Assembly: GCF_938041965.1 (NCBI RefSeq) | Contig: NZ_CALISE010000005.1 | Coordinates: forward strand, 12,941-76,940 | Direction: 5' to 3' | Origin: an uncultured Mogibacterium sp. | GTDB taxonomy: Bacteria > Bacillota > Clostridia > Peptostreptococcales > Anaerovoracaceae | Length of the DNA stretch: 64,000 nt | Part shown: in pieces, positions 45,022 to 53,870 of the stretch | Layout of the letters: each line of letters opens with the position of its first letter | Numbering within the stretch: position 1 is the stretch's first letter | The notes under the pieces: generated by a model | What the model was told of the DNA's origin: nothing | Databases searched by the model: none | The model's input: only the letters and a program-made list of their open reading frames with translations | Translations under genes and position numbers: made by a program

Positions 45022-45189
45022 ATGATGGATAAAAAACAAAAAGATAGATTTATAATGATAATATTCGCTCAGTGTTTCTTGTTAATTGTACTTTTCATGA
45101 AGCAGAAATCATTATTTTTTTCTGTTGCAGTATTCCCTTTTATGACTATAGGAACTTGTTTTTGGGGGATTTTAGAAAAAAGAGAGTAG
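45022..45189 (+). CDS. 55-residue membrane protein
   Basis: Starts MMDKKQKDRFIMIIFAQ behind AAGGGGG, with two hydrophobic segments (about residues 11-25 and 31-48) and a short charged tail (ILEKRE). Too small for standard gene finders. It follows the truncated gene by 11 bases and is closed by a strong terminator, so they were one transcript. The arrangement, an exported-looking protein followed by a tiny two-helix protein, resembles toxin/immunity pairs; this is only an inference. Confidence 0.6.
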   Translation: MMDKKQKDRFIMIIFAQCFLLIVLFMKQKSLFFSVAVFPFMTIGTCFWGILEKRE

Positions 45190-45251
45190 TTTGCTAAAAT
45201 TGTTGGTCATCGAAGTTTTTAAGGGGCGAATTTTAGGGTCTTATGAAATGT

Positions 45252-45282
45252 AAATGGATTGGGCAGTTTGCCCAATCCATTT
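45252..45282 (+). terminator. Terminator after the small membrane protein gene
   Basis: A perfect 14-bp stem (45252-45265 with 45269-45282, core TGGATTGGGCA) and a GTT loop. Confidence 0.8.
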
Positions 45283-45348
45283 TGCACGGGAAAACATTAG
45301 TAGTGGAGATGTCAAGAAAAGTGCAGTCTCTAAACCCTCAAAATTGAT

Positions 45349-46269
45349 TTAAGCTGTCAGGGCTTCGTAGAGTACCATCCTTCTATATTCTGCCAGAGGA
45401 ATCCCGCTTGGATTAGACGTATATATTCGCACCGTATTGTAGTAGGTGAATACATATTTGAGGATCCAGGACTTTGCTTCTAACATCTTCATTCTGTATG
45501 TCGGGATAAGATATAGAAGTTCTTTCTTCATGTTATCACGCATGATGAGCGATAGGATCTCCCCATTAAAGCAGTCGATGATCGGTGAAATGTACAGTTT
45601 CCCATCGATGCATTGAATCTGAGGTATATCTGTAAGTAGCTTGGTATATGGCTTATCTGTGGAGAAGTCCTGCCGGATCAGGTTTTCCTTCTCCTGAATC
45701 TCGGTTGTAGCTTTGGTCAGATCTTTAGGCCTGCGCTTTCGTTCATGGATTAGTCCCATTTTGAGTATGATCTGTCTGAGCTTGCGCATACCGACCTTTT
45801 GCCATCTTAGCGCAAGAGCCATCTGCATGCGGGGAACTCCATAGTTGTCATTGAATACGGACTCATCAATGATGTTCTGTATAACTTCCGAAAGAACCGC
45901 ATCCTTTAGTATCTCATTGGCTCGCTTGGTTTCACACAGTTCGGCTTCAAGCTCCTGGATCCGACGGTCTTTCTCGTCAATAGGTTTACATTTGTAACCA
46001 CTGCCTACAAAATATGAAGCACCTTGATGCTTTCGGATATATCACCAATCAGCAAGTGTGTAATATGGAATGCCAAGCTGCTCTGTAGCCTTTCTGACAC
46101 CGATTTCGTCTGAAAGTTCGATGGCTTCCTGCTTGAATGAATTGTCGTATTGCATAGTCTCACCAATCCTTTCATTGCATTTCTTGCAAATCCACCTTTG
46201 TGATCCTGATTTATTATTCCCATATTTTATACAAATATCTCCACAAACAGGGCAAATAACATGCTTCAT
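45349..46269 (-). pseudogene. Internally deleted, mosaic IS transposase with in-frame TGA
   Basis: Read on the minus strand from 46269 (behind AGGAGG) the frame begins with a zinc ribbon, MKHVICPVCGDICIKYGNNK, then joins an IS3 orfA-like helix-turn-helix, SFKQEAIELSDEIGVRKATE. After YYTLADW comes a TGA at 46042-46044, and the same frame then runs without a break through DEKDRRIQELEAELCETKRA to orfB-like sequence (DIPQIQCIDGKLYISPIIDC) and ends LYEALTA plus TAA. The parts between the orfA and orfB blocks, and within the DDE domain, are missing, so it cannot be active. Confidence 0.75.
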
Positions 46270-46383
46270 TTTACTATCCTCCTAGAATACTGTTTCTAAG
46301 GAAGATATAACCCCAATACACCTTGAAATTTCAAGAGCTGCAAGCATTATCAGCAACTATTTTTGTCCTACAACCCGAAATTC

Positions 46384-46423
46384 AAAACTGCTGGCAAATG
46401 CGTTACGCATCTGCCAGCAGTTT
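46384..46423 (-). terminator. Hairpin downstream of serA
   Basis: A long stem (AACTGCTGGCA with TGCCAGCAGTT, inner ATGCG/CGCAT) spanning 46384-46423, with one inner mismatch. TGAATTTC follows on the minus strand. Probable serA terminator. Confidence 0.6.
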
Positions 46424-46505
46424 GTGTTATCAAGTAAGTTCGCTAGTACGATTACAGACCACATTTCATATTCATAGCGAATCGACAGCCTGAGCACTGC
46501 AATTC

Positions 46506-47630
46506 TTACAGCTCGCGAACTCTGAGGATTCCTTCTCCAGATAGCTCGCCGGATGCATCTGCAGGTACGAGGGCAATTGCAGCACCGTATTCTGAACGGC
46601 TCTTACCAACGCACACATCATCAACGCTTCCGTAAGCAGCCTTTACAGCAGCTTCAACGTCAAGCTCACCCCTGAATAGGATGCTAACCTTCTTAAAGCC
46701 GTCCTTAGCTGGTAGCTCAACAGCAGGGAAGTTAACAGAGTTTCTGATAGTTCCCTTTTCTAGATAATCCATTAGTTCATCAATAGCCATAGCTGCACAG
46801 TTCTCTTCAGCCTCTGCTGTGGAAGCTCCGAGGTGTGGAGTAGCGATTACGCCAGCCTTGCCGATTAAATCTTCACTTGGAAGGTCTGTAAGATACTTTC
46901 TGAGCTTGCCAGATTCTAGTCCTGCTAGAATATCCTCGTTCACAACTAAATCAGGTCTAGCGAAGTTAAGGATGATTGCACCTTCCTTCATGTTATCGAT
47001 AAGTGCCTTATTGATCATGCCCTTAGTCTCAGGAAGAGATGGAACGTGGATAGTTATATAGTCACAAACTTTAACCATCTCAGAGATATCGTCATACATC
47101 TCGCATGGGGCAGTAAGGATTGGGTGGATTACTACAGAGTTTCCAACGATGTTCATTCCTAGAGCGTGAGCAGCGTTTGCAACCTTTGCTCCGATAGCAC
47201 CTAGTCCGATGACTCCGAGAGTCTTACCAGAAATCTCAGTTCCAGCGAACTGCTTCTTGCCCTTTTCTACCTGTCCAGCAACATCTCCTTCGAGAGTGTT
47301 TGTCCAAGCAACTCCTTCGCAGATGTTTCTAGCGCCTACGATCATTGCTGAGATTACAAGTTCCTTTACGGCATTGGAGTTTGCTCCAGGTGCATTGAAT
47401 ACTACGATTCCTTCATCAGCACACCTGTCTAGAGGAATGTTGTTAACTCCAGCACCAGCTCTACCGATAGCGAGTAGATTGTCAGAGAAATCCATATCGT
47501 GCATCTTGAAGCTACGAACCACAACTCCGTGTGCTGTGTCTATATCTTCTGTCAACTCATACTTATCTGTAAGTCTACCAAGACCTACCTGTGAAATGTT
47601 GTTGAGCGTACCGATATTAAACTTATCCAT
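46506..47630 (-). CDS. serA: D-3-phosphoglycerate dehydrogenase
   Basis: A 374-residue enzyme for the first step of serine synthesis. The NAD-binding site is LGVIGLGAIGAKVANAAHAL (about residue 140), the catalytic Arg is in NFARPDLV, and ATPHLGASTAEAEENC carries the Glu-His pair. The C-terminal 80 residues are ACT-like but short and diverged, so serine feedback may differ. AGGAGG upstream fixes the start at 47630; an upstream extension to 47708 is unlikely. It is divergent from serC. Confidence 0.92.
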   Translation of the reverse strand: MDKFNIGTLNNISQVGLGRLTDKYELTEDIDTAHGVVVRSFKMHDMDFSDNLLAIGRAGAGVNNIPLDRCADEGIVVFNAPGANSNAVKELVISAMIVGARNICEGVAWTNTLEGDVAGQVEKGKKQFAGTEISGKTLGVIGLGAIGAKVANAAHALGMNIVGNSVVIHPILTAPCEMYDDISEMVKVCDYITIHVPSLPETKGMINKALIDNMKEGAIILNFARPDLVVNEDILAGLESGKLRKYLTDLPSEDLIGKAGVIATPHLGASTAEAEENCAAMAIDELMDYLEKGTIRNSVNFPAVELPAKDGFKKVSILFRGELDVEAAVKAAYGSVDDVCVGKSRSEYGAAIALVPADASGELSGEGILRVREL

Positions 47631-47674
47631 TCTTAAGTACCTCCTATTGCCTCCCGAGTTAGGGGGCGTGGTCA

Positions 47675-47753
47675 AAGTGTTGAAAATATAATTCGTTGAA
47701 CAGCCCATTTATCACATACTAGATGGCTTATACACTGCCATAAGTGTTGAAAA
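47675..47753. promoter_or_regulatory. Exact 12-bp direct repeat AAGTGTTGAAAA between serA and serC
   Basis: Two identical copies at 47675-47686 and 47742-47753, 67 bp apart, and a looser AATGTTGAAAGT just before the serC -10 box. The position between divergent genes of the same pathway suggests shared control. The regulator is unknown. Confidence 0.4.
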
Positions 47754-47791
47754 ATGCACTATTTACGATATTAAGTATAGCATTATTATTC

Positions 47792-47820
47792 TTTACATTC
47801 AATGTTGAAAGTGCTACAAT
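47792..47820 (+). promoter_or_regulatory. Promoter of serC
   Basis: TTTACA at 47792-47797 and TACAAT at 47815-47820 with a 17-base spacer, 38 bases before the ATG. Confidence 0.75.
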
Positions 47821-47857
47821 TTTTATGTAAGTTTGAAACAAATTTGGAGGTATTTAA

Positions 47858-48949
47858 ATGGCTACAAATGAACGTGTATTTAACTTCTCTGCAGGTCCTT
47901 CAACTCTACCTGTAGAGGTACTAGAGAAAGCTGCAGCAGAGATGCTCAACTACGATGGCACAGGCGAGTCTGTAATGGAGATGAGCCACAGATCGGCAGA
48001 GTACAAGCAGATTATTGAAGATGCTGAGAAGAATCTAAGAACTCTGATGAACATTCCTGATGATTATTATGTTCTGTTCCTTCAGGGTGGTGGAACTCTC
48101 CAGTTCTCCATGGTTCCAATTAACCTGCTAACTGGCAGCAAGAAGGCTGATTACCTCATCACAGGTAACTGGGCTAAGAAGGCTTATGAAGAAGCTACTA
48201 AGTTTGGTGATGTAAAGATTCTTGCAAGCTCTGAGGAAGACAATTATTCATATATTCCTAAGTTTAAGCCAGAGGATATCAGACCTGACGTAGACTACGT
48301 TCACATTTGCTACAACAACACAATCTTCGGTACACATTGCAACGAAGTTCCTGATGTAGGTGATCATCTGCTAGTTGCCGATATGTCATCTTGCATTCTT
48401 TCTGAGGAAGTTGATGTTACTAAGTTCGGCCTAATCTATGCTGGTGCGCAGAAGAACGTTGCACCTGCTGGTGTTACGATTGTAATCGTTAGAAAAGATC
48501 TTGTTGGAAAGGCACCTGCTAACACTCCAATTTATCTAGATTATGCTACTCACGCTAAGAAGGGATCGATGTACAACACACCTCCATGCTACCCAATATA
48601 CATTGCTGGCGAAGTGTTCAAGTATCTTCTTAAAAATGGTGGTGTAAAAGCTACTCACGAGAGAGATGTTGAGAAGGCTAACCTTCTATATGGCTACCTT
48701 GATAAGAGCGAAATGTTCAAGCCATCAGTAGCTAAGGAAGACAGATCACTGATGAACATTACTTTTGTAACAGGGAATCCAGAGCTCGATAAGAAGTTTA
48801 TCGCTGGCGCAAAGGAACAGGGTATGATTAACCTTGCTGGTTATAGAACTGTTGGCGGAATGAGAGCGAGCACATACAATGCAATGCCTCTGGAAGGTGT
48901 TAAGGCTCTCGTCGCTTATATGGAAAAGTTTGAGAATGAGAACAAATAA
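47858..48949 (+). CDS. serC: Phosphoserine aminotransferase
   Basis: A 363-residue PLP enzyme, second step of serine synthesis. FNFSAGPSTLPVEVLEKAAA is the family N-terminus, with EMSHRSAEY and GLIYAGAQKNVAPAGVTIVI carrying the PLP lysine. The C-terminus GMINLAGYRTVGGMRASTYN binds the substrate phosphate. Divergent from serA. A GGAGG site precedes the ATG. The next gene overlaps its end by 14 bases. Confidence 0.95.
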   Translation: MATNERVFNFSAGPSTLPVEVLEKAAAEMLNYDGTGESVMEMSHRSAEYKQIIEDAEKNLRTLMNIPDDYYVLFLQGGGTLQFSMVPINLLTGSKKADYLITGNWAKKAYEEATKFGDVKILASSEEDNYSYIPKFKPEDIRPDVDYVHICYNNTIFGTHCNEVPDVGDHLLVADMSSCILSEEVDVTKFGLIYAGAQKNVAPAGVTIVIVRKDLVGKAPANTPIYLDYATHAKKGSMYNTPPCYPIYIAGEVFKYLLKNGGVKATHERDVEKANLLYGYLDKSEMFKPSVAKEDRSLMNITFVTGNPELDKKFIAGAKEQGMINLAGYRTVGGMRASTYNAMPLEGVKALVAYMEKFENENK

Positions 48950-50351
48950 CAAGGTTATTAATTCAAAAAATATTAATAAAAGTTTTGTGAGAATTTTGGT
49001 GGCCGTCATGGTGATGCTTCTGGTGTCATCATTGATGGTCACCATCAATATTAATACAAGCTTTGCCGCTTCAAAGAAAAAGGCAAAAGCAAAGACGAGC
49101 ACCTTTTCTGACCCGGAGATTGAGGCTGAATCGGCGGTCGTCCTTTCGGCGTCTACGAGTGAGGTTGTTTACTCATCTCGTAAAGATAGAAAGCTCCAAC
49201 CTGGGAGTACAGTGCAGCTCATGGTAGCGATGGTTGTCATTGACAACATGCATGATGATAAAGAATATAAGAACAATGTCCAGATTTCAGATGATGTGTA
49301 TAGTGCAGGTACCACGTTCCCGTCGGGGTCAAACGTCAAGGTCGAAGACCTTATGTACACCATGCTGATGTCAGGAGATACTGAGTCAGCCAAAGCTTTG
49401 GCGATTTATTCTGCCGGTTCGGAGGCGAACTTCGTTGACCAGATGAATTCGAAGGCTCAGCAGCTTGGACTAGTCAATACTAGATATACGAATGCGACAG
49501 GGGAGTATGATACTGATCAGTACTCAACAGTTGAAGATACGGCAAAAATCGCCAAAGCCGCATACCAGTATGGTGCCATCAAGAGAATGTCTGGCGAAAG
49601 CAATCATACGGTTAAGGTAACAGATGGTGACGGCGATAAAAAAATAGCCAATACACATCCATTTATGACAGGAAGTGATTCCTATAAAGGTTTTAAGGGT
49701 GGTATTTGCTCAAAACTCACAGAGCCTGAAGGCAAGGAAGTATTCCTAGCATACGTAACTCATAACGATATGAGCCTTGTGGTTGTGTTATTTGACGAGG
49801 CGGAGGGCAAGTCCGCAGAGGATGCAACTAAACTGTTCAACTATGGCTTTAAAAAAGCTACCCAGAAGGTCATCATTAAGAAGGGTATAAAAGTCGGAAG
49901 AGTCAAGGTTAAACATGGTGCAAAGACCAGAATGAAGGTTTATACATCTGGCAAGGGATATGTCTATATTCCTCCAGAGGGAAGCGATTCTCTCGTAAAA
50001 ACCGAAGTAGTTATATACAATAATGTTGAAGCACCTCTAAAATCAGGCGATAAGGTTGGAGAATACCGCATTTATGTAGCAAATGAGCTTACTGGAACGG
50101 TAGATCTAGTTGTCAATGAAGATGATAAAGTGGGGTGGTTGCCGTCTTATATATATATTTCCAATATGATGACGGTAACTATATGTGTGACACTATTCAT
50201 AATTTTTCTACTTTTAGTACGTGCTAGAAACATAAGAAGACGTAGGAAGAGATTAAGGGCTCGTAAACATAAGGAGAAAATCCGTGAGATTGCGAGACAG
50301 AGGCTCGAAATAGAAGAGGATAGAAGAAGGCGTAACTGGACTTATAGATAA
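48936..50351 (+). CDS. D-alanyl-D-alanine carboxypeptidase-like protein with altered catalytic motifs
   Basis: A 471-residue exported protein of the peptidase S11 type: signal/anchor helix (about residues 17-38), an S11-like domain (about 60-300), a C-terminal beta domain, one membrane helix (about 405-425) and a long Arg/Lys-rich tail. The fold-typical FVDQMNSKAQQLGLVNTRYT is clear. The three active-site motifs are changed: SxxK reads STVQ in LQPGSTVQLM, SxN reads SGD, and KTG reads KGG in GFKGGICSK. The serine is kept but the general base Lys is lost, so normal DD-carboxypeptidase activity is unlikely. The start at 48936 overlaps serC. Confidence 0.75.
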   Translation: MRTNNKVINSKNINKSFVRILVAVMVMLLVSSLMVTININTSFAASKKKAKAKTSTFSDPEIEAESAVVLSASTSEVVYSSRKDRKLQPGSTVQLMVAMVVIDNMHDDKEYKNNVQISDDVYSAGTTFPSGSNVKVEDLMYTMLMSGDTESAKALAIYSAGSEANFVDQMNSKAQQLGLVNTRYTNATGEYDTDQYSTVEDTAKIAKAAYQYGAIKRMSGESNHTVKVTDGDGDKKIANTHPFMTGSDSYKGFKGGICSKLTEPEGKEVFLAYVTHNDMSLVVVLFDEAEGKSAEDATKLFNYGFKKATQKVIIKKGIKVGRVKVKHGAKTRMKVYTSGKGYVYIPPEGSDSLVKTEVVIYNNVEAPLKSGDKVGEYRIYVANELTGTVDLVVNEDDKVGWLPSYIYISNMMTVTICVTLFIIFLLLVRARNIRRRRKRLRARKHKEKIREIARQRLEIEEDRRRRNWTYR

Positions 50352-50387
50352 GAAAAGGGATAGATATCATAATAGGGACAATATTCA

Positions 50388-52301
50388 ATGTTTAACATCG
50401 AAGAGGAGCTTAAAAAATTACCCCTTTCACCGGGAGTATATATGCATAAGGATAGCCTTGGTAACGTAATTTACGTTGGCAAGGCTATTAAGTTAAGAAA
50501 TCGTGTTTCGCAGTATTTTCATAAATCCTCGCAGCAATCACCTAAGGTTCGTGCTATGGTGGATAACATCGCGGAATTCGACTATATTACATGTGCTACG
50601 GAGATGGAGGCACTGATTTTAGAGTGCAATCTAATCAAGAAATACATGCCGAAATATAATATCTTGCTCAAGGATGGCAAGACATACCCTTATATAGAGG
50701 TGACTACCAGCGAGGAATTTCCACGCGTAATCAGAACGAGGGAAGTAAAGAGAGATGGGAATAAGTATTTCGGACCATATTCAGATAGCGGAGCTGTAAC
50801 AAAGATTATAAAGCTGATCGATGAGATTTATCCTATCAAGAAATGTAAGACTAAGGAGTTCCCGGCAAACTTCCGTCCGTGTTTAAACTATCACATAGGT
50901 AAATGTAAAGGTATTTGTATAAATGCTGCAGATAAGGCCGAGTATGATGAGATGATAGATAGTATTCTCAAAATTCTAAATGGTAAGGATGCGAAGCTCA
51001 TCAAGGAACTCAAGGAAAAGATGATGGCTGCCTCTGATAAAATGGAGTATGAGGAAGCCGCAAAATACAGGGATTATATCAATGCCTTTAAAGCGCTTGG
51101 AGAAACGCAGAGAGCAACTATGGCTACGGATAGAGACATTGATGTCCTGCTGCCGTTAATTGCTCAGAACAGCGAGATTATCGCCCAATACAAGGTGAGA
51201 GAAGGCAAGCTTATAGGGCGTGAAATTCATTATATGAATGAAAACGATTCTGACCTAAGCAGTGCAAGAAGTGAAATGATTTCTGCATTTATAAAGCAGT
51301 ACTATACGGGAAGCGCCAAGCTACCTAAGGAGATTCTGCTCACGGAGCACATCGATGAAGAGGATCTCATCATAGGACTCCTCGATAACACAAATGAAGA
51401 GAATGCGAAGGCAAAGAGTGACACCATGCATAGGACGAAGATATTAGTGCCAGAGCGTGGCGAGAAGAAGGCTATTCTTGACCTTGCGATAAATGATTCT
51501 CTACAGGTTGTAAAGGGCCTAGATGAAAGAGCGGAGCGCGATGCCGAGAAGAAAGATCGATTAAGAGATGAGATTACGAGGCTTATTAAGAAAGCTGCGC
51601 AAATTGAAGGCTCAATTCCATATATCATTGAAGATGGAGATGATCGTGAATATAGGGTTGAAGCTTATGATATATCCAATATGAACGGTTTAGACACTGT
51701 CGGTGCGATGGTTGTATATGAAGGTGCAAAGCCGATTAGAAATGATTATCGAAAGTTTAAAATCAAGAGTGAGGATGCTGAGGGAGACGACTATGCATCA
51801 CTGCAAGAGGTTATCTATAGACGATTAAAGCGTGCAAAAGATGGAGACGCAGGGTTTAGCACATATCCAGATATACTCTTCATAGATGGAGGCCTCGGAC
51901 AGGTGCATGCGGTACAGAAGGTTGTCTCTGCACTGCGTATGTCGATTCCTGTAGTGGGTCTTGCAAAGAATGATGTTCACAGAACTAGAGCTATTATTTT
52001 TGGCGATGGTTCGGAGATTGAGCTCGAAGGAGAGCCACTTCTATATAGTTACTGCGGCCGTATACAAGAGGAAGTTCATAGATTTGCGATAACTTTCCAG
52101 CGAGGACGTAGAACTTCTGCGATGACGAAGTCGGCTTTAGAAGAAATTCCAGGAATCGGACCGTCTAGACGAAGGGAGTTATTAAAGCATTTCAAGGATA
52201 TTGAATCGATAAAACGTGCTAGCTATGAAGAGCTTCTCACTTGCGATACCATTAACAGCAGGGCTGCAGAGAGTATAATCGAATACTTTAGCAAGAAATA
52301 A
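50388..52301 (+). CDS. uvrC: Excinuclease ABC subunit C
   Basis: A 637-residue nucleotide-excision repair nuclease. The N-terminal GIY-YIG domain has PGVYMHKDSLGNVIYVGKA. A UVR motif lies near residue 205 (KMEYEEAAKYRDYINA). The RNase-H-like region with FIDGGLGQVHAV is in the second half, and the C-terminal helix-hairpin-helix pair is IPGIGPSRRRELLKHF. Length fits the family. It starts 36 bases after the preceding gene. Confidence 0.96.
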   Translation: MFNIEEELKKLPLSPGVYMHKDSLGNVIYVGKAIKLRNRVSQYFHKSSQQSPKVRAMVDNIAEFDYITCATEMEALILECNLIKKYMPKYNILLKDGKTYPYIEVTTSEEFPRVIRTREVKRDGNKYFGPYSDSGAVTKIIKLIDEIYPIKKCKTKEFPANFRPCLNYHIGKCKGICINAADKAEYDEMIDSILKILNGKDAKLIKELKEKMMAASDKMEYEEAAKYRDYINAFKALGETQRATMATDRDIDVLLPLIAQNSEIIAQYKVREGKLIGREIHYMNENDSDLSSARSEMISAFIKQYYTGSAKLPKEILLTEHIDEEDLIIGLLDNTNEENAKAKSDTMHRTKILVPERGEKKAILDLAINDSLQVVKGLDERAERDAEKKDRLRDEITRLIKKAAQIEGSIPYIIEDGDDREYRVEAYDISNMNGLDTVGAMVVYEGAKPIRNDYRKFKIKSEDAEGDDYASLQEVIYRRLKRAKDGDAGFSTYPDILFIDGGLGQVHAVQKVVSALRMSIPVVGLAKNDVHRTRAIIFGDGSEIELEGEPLLYSYCGRIQEEVHRFAITFQRGRRTSAMTKSALEEIPGIGPSRRRELLKHFKDIESIKRASYEELLTCDTINSRAAESIIEYFSKK

Positions 52302-52373
52302 CGGAAATGCATTGATAAATGAACATATTAATGTTATATTAACCTAACACAGATAGAGAAAAGGAGAGTAACT

Positions 52374-52655
52374 ATGTCTCAGGAAGAACGTAACATGATT
52401 GAAGAAGAAGAGGATATAATCACTCTAGAATTTGACGATGGAACTGCAGTTGATTGCGATGTTCTAGGAACATTTGAAACTGATTCCAAGGAGTATATTG
52501 CTCTTGCCCCAATTGATGGAACTGATGATGTATACATCTATGGATATAAGGATATCGATGCTGATACATTTGATATCGTAGACATCGACGATGAGGAAGA
52601 GTTCAATACTGCTGTGAAGGCTTTTGAAGCAGCAATGGCAGAAGAAGACGAATAA
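52374..52655 (+). CDS. DUF1292 family protein (YrzB-like)
   Basis: A 93-residue very acidic protein. ITLEFDDGTAVDCDVLGTFE and YIALAPIDGTDDVYIYGY are the conserved DUF1292 segments. In Firmicutes this small protein often sits near tRNA or cell-division genes; its function is unknown. AAAGGAGAG precedes the ATG, and a terminator follows. Confidence 0.87.
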   Translation: MSQEERNMIEEEEDIITLEFDDGTAVDCDVLGTFETDSKEYIALAPIDGTDDVYIYGYKDIDADTFDIVDIDDEEEFNTAVKAFEAAMAEEDE

Positions 52656-52676
52656 TACAACTGATCGATTATATCG

Positions 52677-52699
52677 CCGCGCTGATTTTCTCAGCGCGG
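52677..52699 (+). terminator. Terminator after the DUF1292 gene
   Basis: CCGCGCTGA at 52677-52685 pairs with TCAGCGCGG at 52691-52699, loop TTTTC, then TTTTACT. Confidence 0.85.
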
Positions 52700-52720
52700 T
52701 TTTACTGTGAGTATTTTATA

Positions 52721-52749
52721 TTTACAATTTTTGGTAATTATTGTATAAT
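52721..52749 (+). promoter_or_regulatory. Promoter of tRNA-Leu
   Basis: TTTACA at 52721-52726 and TATAAT at 52744-52749, 17 bases apart, 33 bases before the tRNA. Confidence 0.8.
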
Positions 52750-52782
52750 ATCGCTTGTCTATTTCAGTTTTAAACTGCATGA

Positions 52783-52868
52783 GCGGATGTGGCGGAATTG
52801 GCAGACGCGCACGGTTCAGGTCCGTGTGACGAATAGTCATGAGGGTTCGAGTCCCTCCATCCGCACCA
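52783..52868 (+). tRNA. tRNA-Leu (CAG)
   Basis: Acceptor stem GCGGATG pairs with CATCCGC and is followed by an encoded ACCA. The anticodon stem CACGG/CCGTG holds the loop TTCAGGT, anticodon CAG. A long variable arm and the GGTTCGAGTCC T-loop fit a class II leucine tRNA. Confidence 0.95.
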
Positions 52869-52873
52869 CGTGG

Positions 52874-52896
52874 GCGAGGTTTTTACGGAACCTCGC
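52874..52896 (+). terminator. Terminator after tRNA-Leu
   Basis: GCGAGGTT at 52874-52881 pairs with AACCTCGC at 52889-52896, followed by TTTTTTG. It lies just before the murI ribosome binding site. Confidence 0.8.
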
Positions 52897-52917
52897 TTTT
52901 TTGTTAAGGAGAGGGAG

Positions 52918-53718
52918 ATGGATAATAGAGCAATAGGATTTTTTGATTCTGGACTAGGCGGACTAACTAGCGTGCCTGTTCTTAAGCGCGCTCTTCCAAA
53001 TGAAAAAGTACTCTATTTTGGCGATACTGCGAGAACTCCATATGGTTCCAAGTCTCCAGAGACTGTTTGCAAGTTTTCAGCACAGATAGTCGATTACTTG
53101 GTTAGCAAGAACGTTAAGCTGATTGTAATCGCCTGCAATACTGTTACAGCAATGGCGCTAGATATGCTACGAGAAAGGCATCCTGATGTTCCAATAGTCG
53201 GCGTAATCGATCCAACAGCTAGGCGTGTGGCCGCAGATAATGCCCCTAATGTAGGGATTATCGGTACAAAGGTAACTATAGAGAGTGGTGTTTATGCTGA
53301 GAGAATTCATGAGCTTAATCCAGAGATTAGCACCTATAGTCTAGCGTGTCCGGCCTTTGTTCCACTGATTGAAGAGGGAATCATTGACAATGAGATAATG
53401 GATCTTACTATTAAGTATTACATGGATGATTTTGTAAAAGACAATCGCATCGACAGTCTGATTCTCGGGTGCACTCATTATCCGCTCATTGCACCCAATA
53501 TTAATAGGCTTTATCCTGAGCTAAGGCTATATAATTCTTCGGCAGAGGTTATAAGAGATGTTGTGGAGATACTGACCGAAAGGGATATATTGGCAGAAGA
53601 AAACGACTTTCCAGATAGATTCTATGCCAGTGACCTGTCGGAAAACTTCATAAGAATGACAGATACACTGTTTGAAGGGTATGATACAAAAATTAAACTA
53701 AAGAAATTGGACGATTAA
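52918..53718 (+). CDS. murI: Glutamate racemase
   Basis: A 266-residue enzyme that supplies D-glutamate for peptidoglycan. AIGFFDSGLGGLTSVPVL opens the protein, and the two catalytic cysteines lie in VIACNTVTA and LGCTHYPLIAP. The start at 52918 is fixed by AAGGAGAGGGAG and by the conserved N-terminus; a longer reading would run into the tRNA terminator. A strong terminator overlaps its stop codon. Confidence 0.95.
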   Translation: MDNRAIGFFDSGLGGLTSVPVLKRALPNEKVLYFGDTARTPYGSKSPETVCKFSAQIVDYLVSKNVKLIVIACNTVTAMALDMLRERHPDVPIVGVIDPTARRVAADNAPNVGIIGTKVTIESGVYAERIHELNPEISTYSLACPAFVPLIEEGIIDNEIMDLTIKYYMDDFVKDNRIDSLILGCTHYPLIAPNINRLYPELRLYNSSAEVIRDVVEILTERDILAEENDFPDRFYASDLSENFIRMTDTLFEGYDTKIKLKKLDD

Positions 53719-53735
53719 TACCGCTAAAGCGGTAT
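53718..53735 (+). terminator. Terminator after murI
   Basis: ATACCGC at 53718-53724 pairs with GCGGTAT at 53729-53735, followed by a run of Ts. Confidence 0.8.
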
Positions 53736-53793
53736 TTTTTATGTAAAAAGTGTGTAGATGTGCTCAAAAGTGGGTGCTAGAGTGGCTCTCGCA

Positions 53794-53822
53794 TTGACAA
53801 AATCAACGGTTTTATGTAAAAT
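53794..53822 (+). promoter_or_regulatory. Promoter of the CYTH gene
   Basis: TTGACA at 53794-53799 and TAAAAT at 53817-53822, 17 bases apart. Confidence 0.75.
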
Positions 53823-53870
53823 CAATTGATATTATGAAAAATGCCGTATTAGCGGCTATTGGGAGTTTAT

